Assembly: GCF_051401765.1 (NCBI RefSeq)
Contig: NW_027480440.1
Span: 2,914,001 to 2,978,000 of the forward strand
Direction: 5' to 3'
Origin: Calliopsis andreniformis
Lineage: Eukaryota > Arthropoda > Insecta > Hymenoptera > Andrenidae
Length of the DNA stretch: 64,000 nucleotides
Part shown: one piece after another, positions 1 through 13,493 of the stretch
How positions within the stretch are numbered: position 1 is the first letter of the stretch
Layout: each line of letters begins with the position of its first letter
Program-made: the position numbers and the translations under genes
The notes under the pieces: generated by a model
The model's input: only the letters and a program-made list of their open reading frames with translations
What the model was told of the DNA's origin: nothing
Databases searched by the model: none

Positions 1-3000
1 CAGTTTTCCATACTCAATCCCCATTCTTCAATCTTCAAATCTCAATCCACAAACATCAATTCTAATCACGCAACCATCAACACTCAGTCCTCAATCTTCA
101 ATCCTCAATCCTCAATCCTCAATCTTCAATCCTCAATACTCAAGCTTCAGTCCTCAATCCTCAATCCTCAATCCTCAATCTTCAATCTTCAATCCTCAAT
201 ACTCAAGCTTCAGTCCACAATCCTCAATCCACAATCCTTAATCCTGAATCCTCAATCCTCAATCCTCAATCCTGATTCTTCAATCCTCAATACCCAATCC
301 TCAATCATCAATCCTCAATCCTCAATCCTCAATTCTCAATCCTCAATTGTCAATCCTCAATCCTCAGTCCTCAGTCCTCAAACCACAATCCTCAACCCTC
401 AGCCCTCATCCTCAATCCTCAATCCTCAATCCTCAGTCCTCCGTCCTCAAACCTATATCCTCAGGCCTCAGACCTCATCCTCAATCCTCAATCCTCAATC
501 CTCAATCCTCAAACTTCAATCCTCAATACTCAATCTTCAATCCTCAATCCTCATTCCTCAAACCTCAATTCTGAATTCTGAATACTCAATCTTCAATCCT
601 CAATCCTCAGCCCACAATACTCTAGCATCAATCTTCAATCCTCAATCCTCAATCCTCAATCCTCAATCCTCATCCTTCAATCCTCAATACCCAATCCTCA
701 ATCTTCAATCCTCAATCCTCAATGCTCAATTCTCAATCCTCAATCCTCAATCCTCAATCTTCAATCCTCAAACACTCAATCTTCAATCCTCAATCCTCAA
801 TCCTCAGTCATCAATCCTCAATCTTCAATTCTCAATCGTCAATCCCCACTCCTCAATCCTCAACACCCAATCCTCAATCTTCAATCCTCAATCCTGAATC
901 CTCAATTCTGAATCCTCAATCCTCCATGCTCAGACCTCAACCATCAATACTCAACCCTCAGTCCTCGTCCTCAATACACAACCCTCAATCCTCGATCCGC
1001 AATCTTCAATCATCAATAATCAATCTTCAATTCTCAACCCTCAATCCTCAATACTCAATCCTCAATCCTCAATCCTCATTCTTCAATCCACAATACCCAA
1101 TCTTCAATCTTCAATCCTCAATCCTCAATCCTCAATCCTCAATCCTCAGACCTCAATCATCAGACCTCAAACATCAATACTCAAACCTCAGTCCTCGTCC
1201 TCAATCCACAACCCTCAATCCTCGATCTTCAATCCTCAATACTCAATCTTCAATCCTCAATCCTCAACACTCAATACTCAATCGTCAATCTTATATCCTC
1301 GATACTCAATCTTCAATACTCAATCCTCAATCCTCAATCCTCAATACTCAATCCCCAATCCTCAGTCCTCAGTTCTCAAACCTCAATCCTCAACCCTCAG
1401 ACCGCATCCTCAATCCTCAATCCTCAATCCTCAATCTTCAATCCCCAATACTCAATCATCAATCCTCAATCCTCTATCCTCAATCCTCAATCCTCAATCC
1501 TCAATCATCAATCCTCAGTCATCAGTACTCAATCTTCAATACTCAAACCTCAATCCTCAATCCTCAATCCTCAATCCTCGATCCTCAATCCTCATTACTC
1601 AAACCTCAATCGTCAAACCTCAGTCCTCATCTTCAATTCTCAATTCTCAATCCTCAATCCTCAATCCTCAATCTTCAAACATCAATACTCAATCTTCAAT
1701 CCTCAATCATCAATCCTCATTCCTCAATCCTCAATCCTCAATATTCAACACACAATCCTCAACCATCAATCCTCTATTCTCAATACTCAGCAGAATATCC
1801 TGAATTCTCATGGTTCAATACTCAATCCACAATATTCAATAATCAAATCTCAATCCTCAAACACCAGCTCTCAACTCCCAATCCTCAACACTCAGTCCTC
1901 TCTCTTGAATCCTCCATCCTCAATCCTCAATCCTCAAGCGTCAATCCTCAATCCTCAATACTCAATCCTCAACCCTCAATCCTCAATCCTCAATCCTCAG
2001 TCATCAATACTGAATCTTCAATACTCAATCCTCAATCCTCAATCCCCAATCCTCAATCCTCAATCCTCAATCCTCATTCCTCAAACCTCAATCCTCAACA
2101 CTCAGTCCTCATCCTCAATTCTCAATTCTCAATTCTCAATCCTCAGTCCTCAATCCTCAATCTTCAACCCTCAATAATCACTTTTCAATCCTAGATCCTC
2201 AATCCCCAATCATCAATCCTTAATCCTCAATCTTCAGTCCTCAGTCCCCAGCCCTCAATCTTCAATCCTCAATGCTCCATCCTCAATCCTCAATCCTCAG
2301 TCCTCAGTCCTCAATCCTCAATCCTCAATCCTGAATCCTCAATCCTCAATCTTCAATCCTCAATACTCGATCTTCACTCCTCAATCCTCAATACTCAATC
2401 CTCGATCTTCAATCCTCAATCCTCAATCCTCAATCCTCAAACCTCATTCTTCAATCCTCAGTACCCAATCCTCAATCTTCAATCCTCAATTCTCAATCCT
2501 CAATTCTCAATCCACAATCCTCAGTCCTCAGTCCTCAAACCTCAATCCCCATTCTTCAATCCTCAATACCCAATCCTCAATCTTCAATCGTCAATCCTCA
2601 ATCCTCAATTCTCAATCCTCAATCCTCAATCCTCAGACCTCAAACATCAATACTCAAACCTCAGTCCTCGTCCTCAATCCACAACCCTCAATCCTCGATC
2701 CTCAATCTTCAATCCTCAATACTCAATCTTCAATCCTCAATCATCAATATTCAACACTCAACCCTTAACCATCAATACTCAATTCTCATAACTCAATAGA
2801 ATATCCTGAATTCTCATGGTTCAATACTCAATCCACAATATTCTATAATCAAATCTCAATCCTCAAACATCAATTCTCAACACTCAATCCTCAACACTCA
2901 GTCCTCTCTCTTCAATCCTCCGTCCTCAACTCTCAATCCTCAAGCGTCAATATTCAATCGTCAACCCTCAGCCCTCTATCCTCAGCCCTCAAACCTCAAT

Positions 3001-3094
3001 CCCGAATCCTCAATCCTAAATCCTCAATCTTCAGCCCTCAGTCCTCAAAAATCAACTATCAATCCTCTATCCTGAATAGAATATCCTCAATTTA
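1..3094. repeat. Left-flank higher-order repeat L1 (~3.1 kb)
   Basis: The unit runs between two copies of the ACAGTTTTCCATAC landmark (C of CAGTTTTCC at 1 and 3095). It carries a CTCTAGC tag near 620, a TTATATCCTCG tag near 1290, and two copies of the CATGG-type landmark (near 1793 and 2801). Its first ~1.25 kb recurs from 3710 onward at an offset of 3709-3716, and its last part recurs at an offset of about 3024. The unit start is cut by the window edge, so its true beginning is unknown. Confidence 0.75.
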
Positions 3095-6083
3095 CAGTTT
3101 TCCATACTCAATCCCCATTCTTCAATCTTCAAATCTGAATCCACAAACATCAATACTAATCACTCAAGCATCAACACTCAGTCCTCAATCTTCAATCCTC
3201 AATCCTCAATCCTCATCCTTCAATCCTCAATACTCAATCTTCAATCATCAATCCTCAATCCTCAATCCTCAATCTTCAATCCTCAATCCTCATTATTCAA
3301 TCCTCAACACCCAATACTCAATCTTCAATCCACAATCCTCAATCCTCAATTCTCAATCCTCAATCCTCAATGTTCATACCTCAAACATCAATACTCAACC
3401 CTCAGTCCTCGTCCTCAATCCACAACCCTCAATCCTCGATCCTCAATCGTCAATCATCAATATTCAATCTTCAATTCTCAACCATCAACCCTCAATACTC
3501 AATCCTCAATCCTCAATGTACGATCCACAATACCCAATCCTCAATCTTCAATCCTCAATCCTCAATCCTCAACCCTCAACCCTCAATCCTCAATCCTCAG
3601 GCCTCAAACCTCAATCCTGAATCCTCAATCCTGAATCCTCAATCTTCAGCCATCAGTCCTCAAAAATCAACTATCAATCCTCTATCCTGAATAGAATATC
3701 CTCAATTTACAGTTTTCCATACTCAATCCCCATTCTTCAATCTTCAAATCTCAATCCACAAACATCAATTCTAATCACGCAACCATCAACACTCAGTCCT
3801 CAATCTTCAATCCTCAATCCTCAATCCTCAATCTTCAATCCACAATACTCAAGCTTCAGTCCTCAATCCTCAATCCTCAATCCTCAATCTTCAATCTTCA
3901 ATCTTCAATCCTCAATACTCAAGCTTCAGTCCACAATCCTCAATCCTCAATCCTTAATCCTGAATCCTCAATCCTCAATCCTCAATCCTGATTCTTCAAT
4001 CCTCAATACCCAATCCTCAATCATCAATCCTCAATCCTCAATCCTCAATTCTCAATCCTCAATTGTCAATCCTCAATCCTCAGTCCTCAGTCCTCAAACC
4101 ACAATCCTCAACCCTCAGCCCTCATCCTCAATCCTCAATCCTCAATCCTCAGTCCTCCGTCCTCAAACCTACATCCTCAGCCCTCAGACCTCATCCTCAA
4201 TCCTCAATCCTCAATCCTCAATCCTCAAACTTCAATCCTCAATACTCAATCTTCAATCCTCAATCCTCATTCCTCAAACCTCAATTCTGAATTCTGAATA
4301 CTCAATCTTCAATCGTCAATCCTCAGCCCACAATACTCTAGCATCAATCTTCAATCCTCAATCCTCAATCCTCAATCCTCAATCCTCATCCTTCAATCCT
4401 CAATACCCAATCCTCAATCTTCAATCCTCAATCCTCAATGCTCAATTCTCAATCCTCAATCCTCAATCCTCAATCTTCAATCCTCAACACTCAATCTTCA
4501 ATCCTCAATCCTCAATCCTCAGTCATCAATCCTCAATCTTCAATTCTCAATCGTCAATCCCCACTCCTCAATCCTCAACACCCAATCCTCTATCTTCAAT
4601 CCTCAATCCTGAATCCTCAATTCTGAATCCTCAATCCTCCATGCTCAGACCTCAAACATCAATACTCAACCCTCAGTCCTTGTCCTCAATACACAACCCT
4701 CAATCCTCGATCCGCAATCTTCAATCATCAATAATCAATCTTCAATTCTCAACCCTCAATCCTCAATACTCAATCCTCAATCCTCAATCCTCATTCTTCA
4801 ATCCACAATACCCAATCTTCAATCTTCAATCCTCAATCCTCAATCCTCAATCCTCAATCCTCAGACCTCAATCATCAGACCTCAAACATCAATACTCAAA
4901 CCTCAGTCCTCGTCCTCAATCCACAACCCTCAATCCTCGACCTTCAATCCTCAATACTCAATCATCAATCCTCAATCCTCAATACTCAATCCTCAACCCT
5001 CAATCCTCAATCCTCAATCCTCAGTCATCAATACTGAATCTTCAATACTCAATCCTCAATCCTCAATCCCCAATCCTCAATCCTCAATCCTCAATCCTCA
5101 TTCCTCAAACCTCAATCCTCAACACTCAGTCCTCATCCTCAATTCTCAATTCTCAATTCTCAATCCTCAGTCCTCAATCCTCAATCTTCAACCCTCAATA
5201 ATCACTTTTCAATCCTAGATCCTCAATCCCCAATCATCAATCCTTAATCCTCAATCTTCAGTCCTCAGTCCCCAGCCCTCAATCTTCAATCCTCAATGCT
5301 CCATCCTCAATCCTCAATCCTCAGTCCTCAGTCCTCAATCCTCAATCCTCAATCCTCAATCCTCAATCCTCAATCCTCAATCTTCAATCCTCAATACTCA
5401 ATCTTCACTCCTCAATCCTCAATACTCAATCCTCGATCTTCAATCCTCAATCCTCAATCCTCAATCCTCAATCCTCATTCTTCAATCCTCAGTACCTAAT
5501 CCTCAATCTTCAATCCTCAATTCTCAATCCTCAATTCTCAATCCTCAATCCTGAGTCCTCAGTCCTCAAACCTCAATCCCCATTCTTCAATCCTCTATAC
5601 CCAATCCTCAATCTTCAATCCTGAATCCTCAATTCTCAATTCTCAATCCTCAATCCTCAATCCTCAGACCTCAAACATCAATACTCAACCCTCAGTCCTC
5701 GTCCTCAATCCACAAACCTCAATCCCCAATCCTCAATCTTCAATCCTCAACCCTCAACCGTCAATACTCAATTCTCAATACTCAATGGAATATCCTGAAT
5801 TCTCATGGTTCAATATTCAATCCACAATATTCTATAATCAAATCTCAATCCTCAAACTACAATCCTCAACACTCAATCCTCAACACTCAGTCCTCTCTCT
5901 TCAATCCTCCATCCTCAACTCTCAATCCTCAAGCGTCAATACTCAATCCACAATCCTCGACGCTCAATCCTCAGCCCTCAAACCTCAATCCCGAATCCTC
6001 AATCCTAAATCCTCAATCTTCAGCCCTCAGTCCTCAAAAATCAACTATCAATCCTCTATCCTGAATAGAATATCCTCAATTAA
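3095..6083. repeat. Left-flank higher-order repeat L2 (~3.0 kb), internally rearranged
   Basis: The unit is delimited by the same landmark at 3095 and 6084 and contains an extra landmark copy at 3710, only 615 bp into the unit. From 3710 to about 4960 it is collinear with 1-1250. It then jumps to sequence matching 1950 onward, so about 692 bp present in L1 are missing here (the offset falls from 3716 to 3024). It carries a CTCTAGC tag at 4337 and a CATGG-type landmark near 5787. L1 and L2 differ by scattered substitutions, which makes them older duplicates than the core units. Confidence 0.75.
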
Positions 6084-9023
6084 CAGTTTTCCATACTCAA
6101 TCCCCATTCTTTAATCTTCAAATCTGAATCCACAAACATCAATACTAATCACTCAAGCATCAACACTCAGTCCTCAATCTTCAATCCTCAATCCTCAATC
6201 CTCAATCTTCAATCCTCAATACTCAATCTTCAATCATCAATCCTCAATCCTCAATCCTCAATCTTCAATCCTCAATCCTCAATCATCATTCTTCAATCCT
6301 CAACACCCAATACTCAATCTTCAATCCTCAATCCTCAATCCTCAATCTTCAATCATCAATATTCAATCTTCAGTCCTCAATCCTCAATCCTCTATCCTCA
6401 ATCCTCAGTCCTCAATGTTCAATCCGCAATACCCAATCCTCAATCTTCAATACTCAATCCTCAATCCTCAATCCTCAATACTCAATCCTCAATCCTCAAT
6501 ACTCAATCCTCAATCCTCAATTCTCAATCCTCAATCCTCAATCCTCAGACCTCAAACATCAATACTCAACCCTCAGTCCTCGTCCTCAACCCACAACCAT
6601 CAATCCTCAATCCTCAATCTTCAATCATCAATCCTCAATACTCAATCCTCAATCTTCAATCCACAATCCTCAATCCTCAATCCTCAATCCTCATTCTTCA
6701 ATCCTCAGAACCCAATCCTGAATCTTCAATCCTCAATCCTCAATCCTCAATTCTCAATCCTCAATCATCAATCCTCAATCCTCAATCCTCAACCCTCAAT
6801 CCTCAATCCTCAATTGTCAATCCTCAATCCTGAGTCCTCAGTCCTCAAACCACAATCCTCAACCCTCAGCCCTCATCCTCAATCCTCAATCCTCAATCCT
6901 CAGTCCTCCGTCCTCAAACCTCAATCCTCAGCCCTCAGACCTCATCCTCAATCCTCAATCCTCAATCCTCAATCCTCAATCTTCAATCCTCAATACTCAA
7001 TATTCAATCCTCAATCCTCAGTCCTCAAACCTCAATTCTGAATCCTGAATACTCAATCTTCAATCCTCAATCCTCAGCCCTCAGTACTCTAGCTTCAATC
7101 TTCAATCCTCAATCCTCAATCCTCAATCCTCAATCCTCAATCCTCATTCTTCAATCCTCAATACCCAATCCTCAATCTTCAATCCTCAATCCTCAATGCT
7201 CAATTCTCAATCCTCAATCCTCAAACCTCAATCCTCAATCCTCATTCTTCAATCCTCAGTACCCAATCCTCAATCTTCAATCCTCAATCCACAATCCTCA
7301 ATTCTCAATCCTCAATCCTCAGTCCTCAGTCCTCAAACCTCAAACCTCATTCTTCAATCCTCAATACCCAACCCTCAATCTTCAATCCTCAATCCTCAAT
7401 CCTCAATTCTCAATCCTCAATCCTCAATCCTCAGACCTCAAACATCAATACTCAACCCACAGTCCTCGTCCTCAACCCACAACCCTCAATCCTCAACCCT
7501 CAATATTCAATCCTCAATCCTCAATACTCAATCCTCAATCCTCAATCCTCAATCCTCATTCTTCAATCCTCAATACCCTATCCTCAATCTGCAATCCTCA
7601 ATCCACAATCCTCAATCCTCAAACCTCAATCCTCAACCGTCAGTCCTCGTCCTCAACCCTCAACCCTCAATCCTCAATGCTCAATCTTCAATCATCAATA
7701 CTCAATCTTCAATCCTCAATCCTCAATCCTCAATCCTCAATCCGCAATCTTCAGTCCTCAAACCTCAATCCTGAATCCTCAATCCTGAATCCTCAATGTT
7801 CAGCCCTCAGTCCTCAACAAACAGTTGTCAATCCTCAATCCTCAATAGAATATCCTCAATTCACAGGTTTCAATACACAACACTCAACCTGCAATCTTCA
7901 AATCTCTATCCACAAACATCAATTCTCATCACTCAACCCTCAACACTCAGTCCCCAATCCTGAATCTTCAATCCTCAATCCTCAGTCCTCAATCCTCAAT
8001 CCTCAATCTTCAATCCTCAATACTCAATCTTCAATCCTCAATCCTCAATCCTCAACCCTCAACCCTCAATCGTCAATCTCCAATCCTGAATACTCAATCT
8101 TCAATCCTCAACCCTCAATCCTCAATCCTCAATCCTCAATCCTCATTCTTCAATCCTCAATACCCAATCCTCAATCTTCAATCCTCAATCCTCAATCCTC
8201 AATTCTCAATCCTCAATCCTCAGTCCACAGTCCTCAAACCTCAATCCTCAACACTCAGGCCTCATCCTCAATCCTCAATCCTCAAAGCTCAATCTTCAAT
8301 CCTCTGTCCCAGATCCTCAATCTTCAATTCTCAATCCTCAATCCTCAATCCTCAATCTTCAATCCTCAACCCTCAATCCTCAATCCTCAATCCTCGTTCT
8401 TCAATCCACAATACCCAATCTTCAATCTTCAATCCTCAATCCTCAATCCTCAATTCTCAATCCTTAATCCTCAATCCTCAGACCTCAAACATCAATACTC
8501 AACCCTCAGTCCTCGTCCTCAAACCACAACACTCAATCCTAGATCCTCAATCTTCAATCCTCAATACTCAATCTTCAATCCTCTATCCTCAATCCTCAAT
8601 CCTCAATCCTCAATCCTCAATCCTCAATCGTCAATCCTCTATCCTCAATCCTCAATCCTCAATCCTCAATCATCAATATTCAACACTCAACCCTCAACCA
8701 TCAATACTCAATTCTCAATACTCAATAGAATATCCTGAATTCTCATGGTTCAATACTCAATCCATAATATTCTATAATCAAATCTCAATCCTCAAACATC
8801 AATTCTCAACACTCAATCCCCAACACTCAGTCCTCTCTCTTCAATCCTCCGTCCTCAACTCTCAATCCTCAAGCGTCAATATTCAATCGTCAATCCTCAG
8901 CCCTCTATCCTCAGCCCTCAATCCTCAATCCCGAATCCTCAATCCTAAATCCTCAATCTTCAGCCCTCAGTCCTCAAAAATCAACTATCAATCCTCTATC
9001 CTGAATAGAATATCCTCAATTTA
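6084..9023. repeat. Left-flank higher-order repeat L3 (~2.9 kb)
   Basis: The unit is delimited by the landmark at 6084 and 9024. It carries a CTCTAGC tag (7088), the CAGTTGTC / CACAGGTTTC landmark variant (about 7812-7945), a CTGTCCCAG tag (8304) and a CATGG-type landmark near 8731. The stretch from about 6415 to 8200 reappears at about 33,052-34,860 at an offset of roughly 26,640. Its first part also recurs from 18,301, so this flank unit shares sequence with the core. Confidence 0.75.
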
Positions 9024-9959
9024 CAGTTTTCCATACTCAATCCCCATTCTTCAATCTTCAAATCTGAATCCACAAACATCAATACTAATCACTCAAGCAT
9101 CAACACTCAGTCCTCAATCTTCAATCCTCAATCCTCAATCCTCAACCTTCAATACTCAATACTCAATCTTCAATCATCAATCCTCAATCCTCAATCCTCA
9201 ATCTTCAATCCTCAATCCTCAATCCTCATTCTTCAATCCTCAACACCCAATACTCAATCTTCAATCCACAATCCTCAATCCTCAATTCTCAATCCTCAAT
9301 CCTCAATCTTCATACCTCAAACATCAATACTCAACCCTCAGTCCTCGTCCTCAATCCACAACCCTCAATCCTCGATCCTCAATCTTCAATCATCAATATT
9401 CAATCTTCAATTCGCAACCCTCAACCCTCAATACTCAATCCTCAATCCTCAATGTACTATCCTCAATACCCAATCCTCAAACTTCAATCCTCAATCCTCA
9501 ATCCTCAATCCTCAATCCTCAATCCTCAATCCTCAATCCTCAGGCCTCAATCCTCAATGTTCAATCCGCAATACCCAATCCTCAATCTTCAATACTCAAT
9601 CCTCAATCCTCAATCCTCAATCCTCAATACTCAATCCTCAATCCTCAATCCTCAATCCTCAATCCTCAATACTCAATCCTCAATCCTCAATCCTCAGCCC
9701 TCAATACTCTAGCATCAATCTTCAATCCACAATCCTCAATCCTCAATCTTCAATACCCAATCCTCAATCTTCAATCCTCAATCCTCAATGCTCAATTCTC
9801 AATCCTCAATCATCAAACCTCAACCTTCAATCCTCAGTCCTCAATCTTCAATCCTCAATACTCAATTTTCAATCCTCAATCCTCAGTCCTCAAACCTCAA
9901 TTCTGAATCCTGAATACTCAATCTTCAATCCTCAATCCTCAATCCTCAATTCTCAATCC

Positions 9960-10664
9960 TCAATCCTCAATCCTCAGTCCTCAGTCCTCAATCCTCATTC
10001 TTCAATCCTCAATACCCAATCCTCAATCTGCAATCCACAATCCTCAATCCTCAATCCTCAATCCTCAACCGTCAGTCCCCGTCCTCAACCTTCAACCCTC
10101 AATCCTCAATGCTCAATCTTCAATCATCAATACTCAATCTTCAATCCTCAATCCTCAATCCTCAATCCTTAATCCTCAATCCTCAAACTTCATTCCTCAA
10201 TACTCAATACTCAATCCTCAATCCTCAATCTTCAATCCTCAATACTCAATCTCCAATCCTCAATCCTCATTCTTCAATCCTCAGTACCCAATCCTCAATC
10301 TTCAATCCTCAATAATCAATATTCAGTCCTCAATCCTCAATCCTCGACCCTCAATCCTCAATCGTCAATCTCCAATCCTGAATACTCAATCTTCAATCCT
10401 CAACCCTCAATCCTCAATCCTCAATCCTCAATCCTCAATCCTCAATACTCAACCATCAATCCTCAATACCCAATACTCAATAGATTATCCTGAATTCTCA
10501 GGATTCAATACTCAAACCTCAATCCTCAACCCTCAGCCCTCATCCTCCATCCTCAATCCTCAATCCTCAACCCTCAATCCTCAATCTTCAATCCTCAATA
10601 CTCAATCTTCAATCCTCAATCCTCAATCCTCAATCCTCAATCCTCAATCCTCAATCCTCAATCC
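9960..10664. repeat. Tandem segmental duplication, copy 1 (~0.7 kb)
   Basis: This segment matches the adjacent 10,665-11,370 at an offset of 698, rising to 705 after one extra heptamer near 10,750. It contains the CCGTCAGTCCCCGTCC tag, the CTTCATTCC tag and one 18-bp inverted repeat at 10,487. Boundaries are approximate, because pure heptamer runs at both ends hide the breakpoints. Confidence 0.7.
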
Positions 10665-11370
10665 TCAATCCTCAGTCCTCAGTCCTCAATCCTCATTCTT
10701 CAATCCTCAATACCCAATCCTCAATCTGCAATCCACAATCCTCAATCCTCAATCCTCAATCCTCAATCCTCAACCGTCAGTCCCCGTCCTCAACCTTCAA
10801 CCCTCAATCCTCAATGCTCAATCTTCAATCATCAATACTCAATCTTCAATCCTCAATCCACAATCCTCAATCCTTAATCCTCAATCCTCAAACTTCATTC
10901 CTCAATACTCAATACTCAATCCTCAATCCTCAATCTTCAATCCTCAATACTCAATCTCCAATCCTCAATCCTCATTCTTCAATCCTCAGTACCCAATCCT
11001 CAATCTTCAATCCTCAATACTCAATATTCAGTCCTCAATCCTCAATCCTCGACCCTCAATCCTCAATCGTCAATCTCCAATCCTGAATACTCAATCTTCA
11101 ATCCTCAACCCTCAATCCTCAATCCTCAATCCTCAATCCTCAATCCTCAATACTCAACCATCAATCCTCAATACCCAATACTCAATAGATTATCCTGAAT
11201 TCTCAGGATTCAATACTCAAACCTCAATCCTCAACCCTCAGCCCTCATCCTCCATCCTCAATCCTCAATCCTCAACCCTCAATCCTCAATCTTCAATCCT
11301 CAATACTCAATCTTCAATCCTCAATCCTCAATCCTCATTCTTCAATCCTCAACACCCAATACTCAATCTT
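10665..11370. repeat. Tandem segmental duplication, copy 2 (~0.7 kb)
   Basis: This is the second copy of the preceding segment, with its inverted repeat at 11,192. It differs by one added heptamer near 10,750 and a few substitutions, for example a CCACAATCC unit near 10,858 where copy 1 has CCTCAATCC. A third, related copy lies at about 40,530-40,960. Confidence 0.7.
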
Positions 11371-11754
11371 CAATCCACAATCCTCAATCCTCAATTCTCA
11401 ATCCTCAATCCTCAATCTTCATACCTCAAACATCAATACTCAACCCTCAGTCCTCGTCCTCAATCCACAACCCTCAATCCACGATCCTCAATCTTCAATC
11501 ATCAATATTCAATCTTCAATTCGCAACCCTCAACCCTCAATACTCAATCCTCAATCCTCAATGTACTATCCTCAATACCCAATCCTCAAACTTCAATCCT
11601 CAATCCTCAATCCTCAATCCTCAATCCTCAATCCTCAATCCTCAGGCCTCAAACCTCAATCCTGAATCCTCAATCCTGAATCCTCAATCTTCAGCCATCA
11701 GTCCTCAAAAATCAACTATCAATCCTCTATCCTGAATGGAATATCCTCAATTTA

Positions 11755-13420
11755 CAGTTTTCCATACTCAATCCCCATTCTTCAATCTTCAAATCTGAAT
11801 CCACAAACATCAATTCTAATCACTCAACCATCAACACTCAGTCCTCAATCTTCAATCCTCAATCCTCAATCCTCAATTCTCAATCCTCAATCCTCAATCC
11901 TCGGACCCCAAACATCAATACTCAATCCTCAGTCCTCGTCCTCAATCCACAACCCTCAATCCTCAATCCTCAATACTCAATCTTCAATCCTCAATCCTCA
12001 ATACTGAATCTTTAATCCTCAATCCTCAATACTCAAACCTCAATCCTCAGCCCTCAGCCCTCATCCTCCATCCTCAATCCTCAACCCTCAATCCTCAATC
12101 CTCAATCTTCAACCCTCAATTCTGAATCTTTAATCCTCAATCCTCAATCCTCCATCCTTAATCCTGAATCCTCAATCCTCAATCCTCAATCCTCATTCTT
12201 CAATCCTCAATACCCAATCCTCAATCATCAATCCTCAATCCTCAATCCTCAATCCTCAATCCTCAATTGTCAATCCTCTATCCTCAGTCCTCAGTCCTCA
12301 AACCACAATCCTCAACCCTCAGCCCTCATCCTCAATCCTCAATCCTCAATCCTCTGTCCTCCGCCCTCAAACCTCAATCCTCAGCCGTCAGACCTCATCC
12401 TCAATCCTCAATCCTCAATCCTCAATCCTCAACCTTCAATCCTCAATACTCAATCTTCAATCCTCAATCCTCAGTCCTCAAACCTCAATTCTGAATCCTG
12501 AATACTCAATCTTCAATCCTCAATCCTCAGCCCTCAATACTCTAGCATCAATCTTCAATCCTCAATCCTCAATACTCAATCCTCAGTCCTCGTCCTCAAT
12601 CCACAACCATCAATCCTCAATCCTCAATCTTCAATCATCAATATTCAATCTTCAGTCCTCAATCCTCAATCCTCTATCCTCAATCCTCAATCCTCAATGT
12701 TCAATCCGCAATACCCAATCCTCAATCTTCAATACTCAATCCTCAATCCTCAATCCTCAATCCTCAATACTCAATCCTCAATCCTCAATCCTCAGCCCTC
12801 AATACTCTAGCATCAATCTTCAATCCTCAATCCTCAATCCTCAATCTTCAATACCCAATCCTCAATCTTCAATCCTCAATCCTCAATGCTCAATTCTCAA
12901 TCCTCAATCCTCAAACCTCAACCTTCAATCCTCAGTCCTCAATCTTCAATCCTCAATACTCAATTTTCAATCCTCAATCCTCAGTCCTCAAACCTCAATT
13001 CTGAATCCTGAATACTCAATCTTCAATCCTCAATCCTCAATCCTCAATTCTCAATCCTCAATCCTCAATCCTCAGTCCTCAGTCCTCAATCCTCATTCTT
13101 CAATCCTCAATACCCAATCCTCAATCTGCAATCCACAATCCTCAATCCTCAATCCTCAATCCTCAATCCTCAACCGTCAGTCCCCGTCCTCAACCTTCAA
13201 CCCTCAATCCTCAATACTCAATCCTCAATCCTCAATCTTCAATCCTCAATACTCAATCTCCAATCCTCAATCCTCATTCTTCAATCCTCAGTACCCAATC
13301 CTCAATCTTCAATCCTCAATAATCAATATTCAGTCCTCAATCCTCAATCCTCGACCCTCAATCCTCAATCGTCAATCTCCAATCCTGAATACTCAATCTT
13401 TAATCCTCAACCCTCAATCC
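11755..13420. repeat. Left copy of core-flanking direct repeat
   Basis: The segment starts at the ACAGTTTTCCATAC landmark (11,755) and is collinear with 38,982 onward. The offset is 27,227 at the start and 27,450 from about 12,267 (for example the CTCTAG tag at 12,806 against 40,256). The right copy has about 223 bp more because of an internal duplication near 39,376-39,717. The left copy lacks part of the CTTCATTCC-containing stretch near 13,210. The segment is direct, not inverted, relative to the right copy, so the two bracket the core. Confidence 0.7.
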
Positions 13421-13493
13421 TCAATCCTCAATCCTCAATCCTCAATCCTCAATACTCAACCATCAATCCTCAATACCCAATACTCAATAGATT

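Larger units (their letters stand above)
9024..11754. repeat. Left-flank higher-order repeat L4 (~2.7 kb)
   Basis: The unit is delimited by the landmark at 9024 and 11,755. It opens like L3 but lacks the CATGG-type landmark. Instead it holds the first two copies of the perfect 18-bp inverted repeat (10,487 and 11,192), which lie inside a tandem duplication. A CTCTAGC tag sits at 9708. The unit therefore marks the changeover from left-flank to core sequence types. Confidence 0.7.

Noticed and set aside
1790..1825. Heat-shock-element-like GAA/TTC arrangement in the CATGG landmark, by analogy with human satellite III
   Set aside because: GAATTC has no 2-nt spacing between GAA and TTC, and no third correctly spaced box is present.
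722..2194. Long plus-strand open reading frames (up to 490 codons here, 474 at 34,335-35,759, 448 in A units)
   Set aside because: A stop-free heptamer yields the same SILNPQS repeat in all three frames. Open frames overlap each other in different frames, end at random point variants, have no start context or domain, and lack any counterpart outside the repeat. They are not supported as genes.
10487..10504. Intrinsic transcription terminator at the 18-bp inverted repeat
   Set aside because: The stem is only 7 bp with mixed composition and no T-tract follows on either strand. It recurs as part of the satellite unit rather than after genes.
10487..11192. Equality of the 705-bp duplication at 10.0-11.4 kb with the 705-bp dyad spacing in core units
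   Set aside because: Sequence between the dyads differs (the 10-11 kb copies contain the CCGTCAGTCCCCGTCC tag and no CTCTACC tag), and both dyads there have GATT flanks. The equal length appears coincidental.
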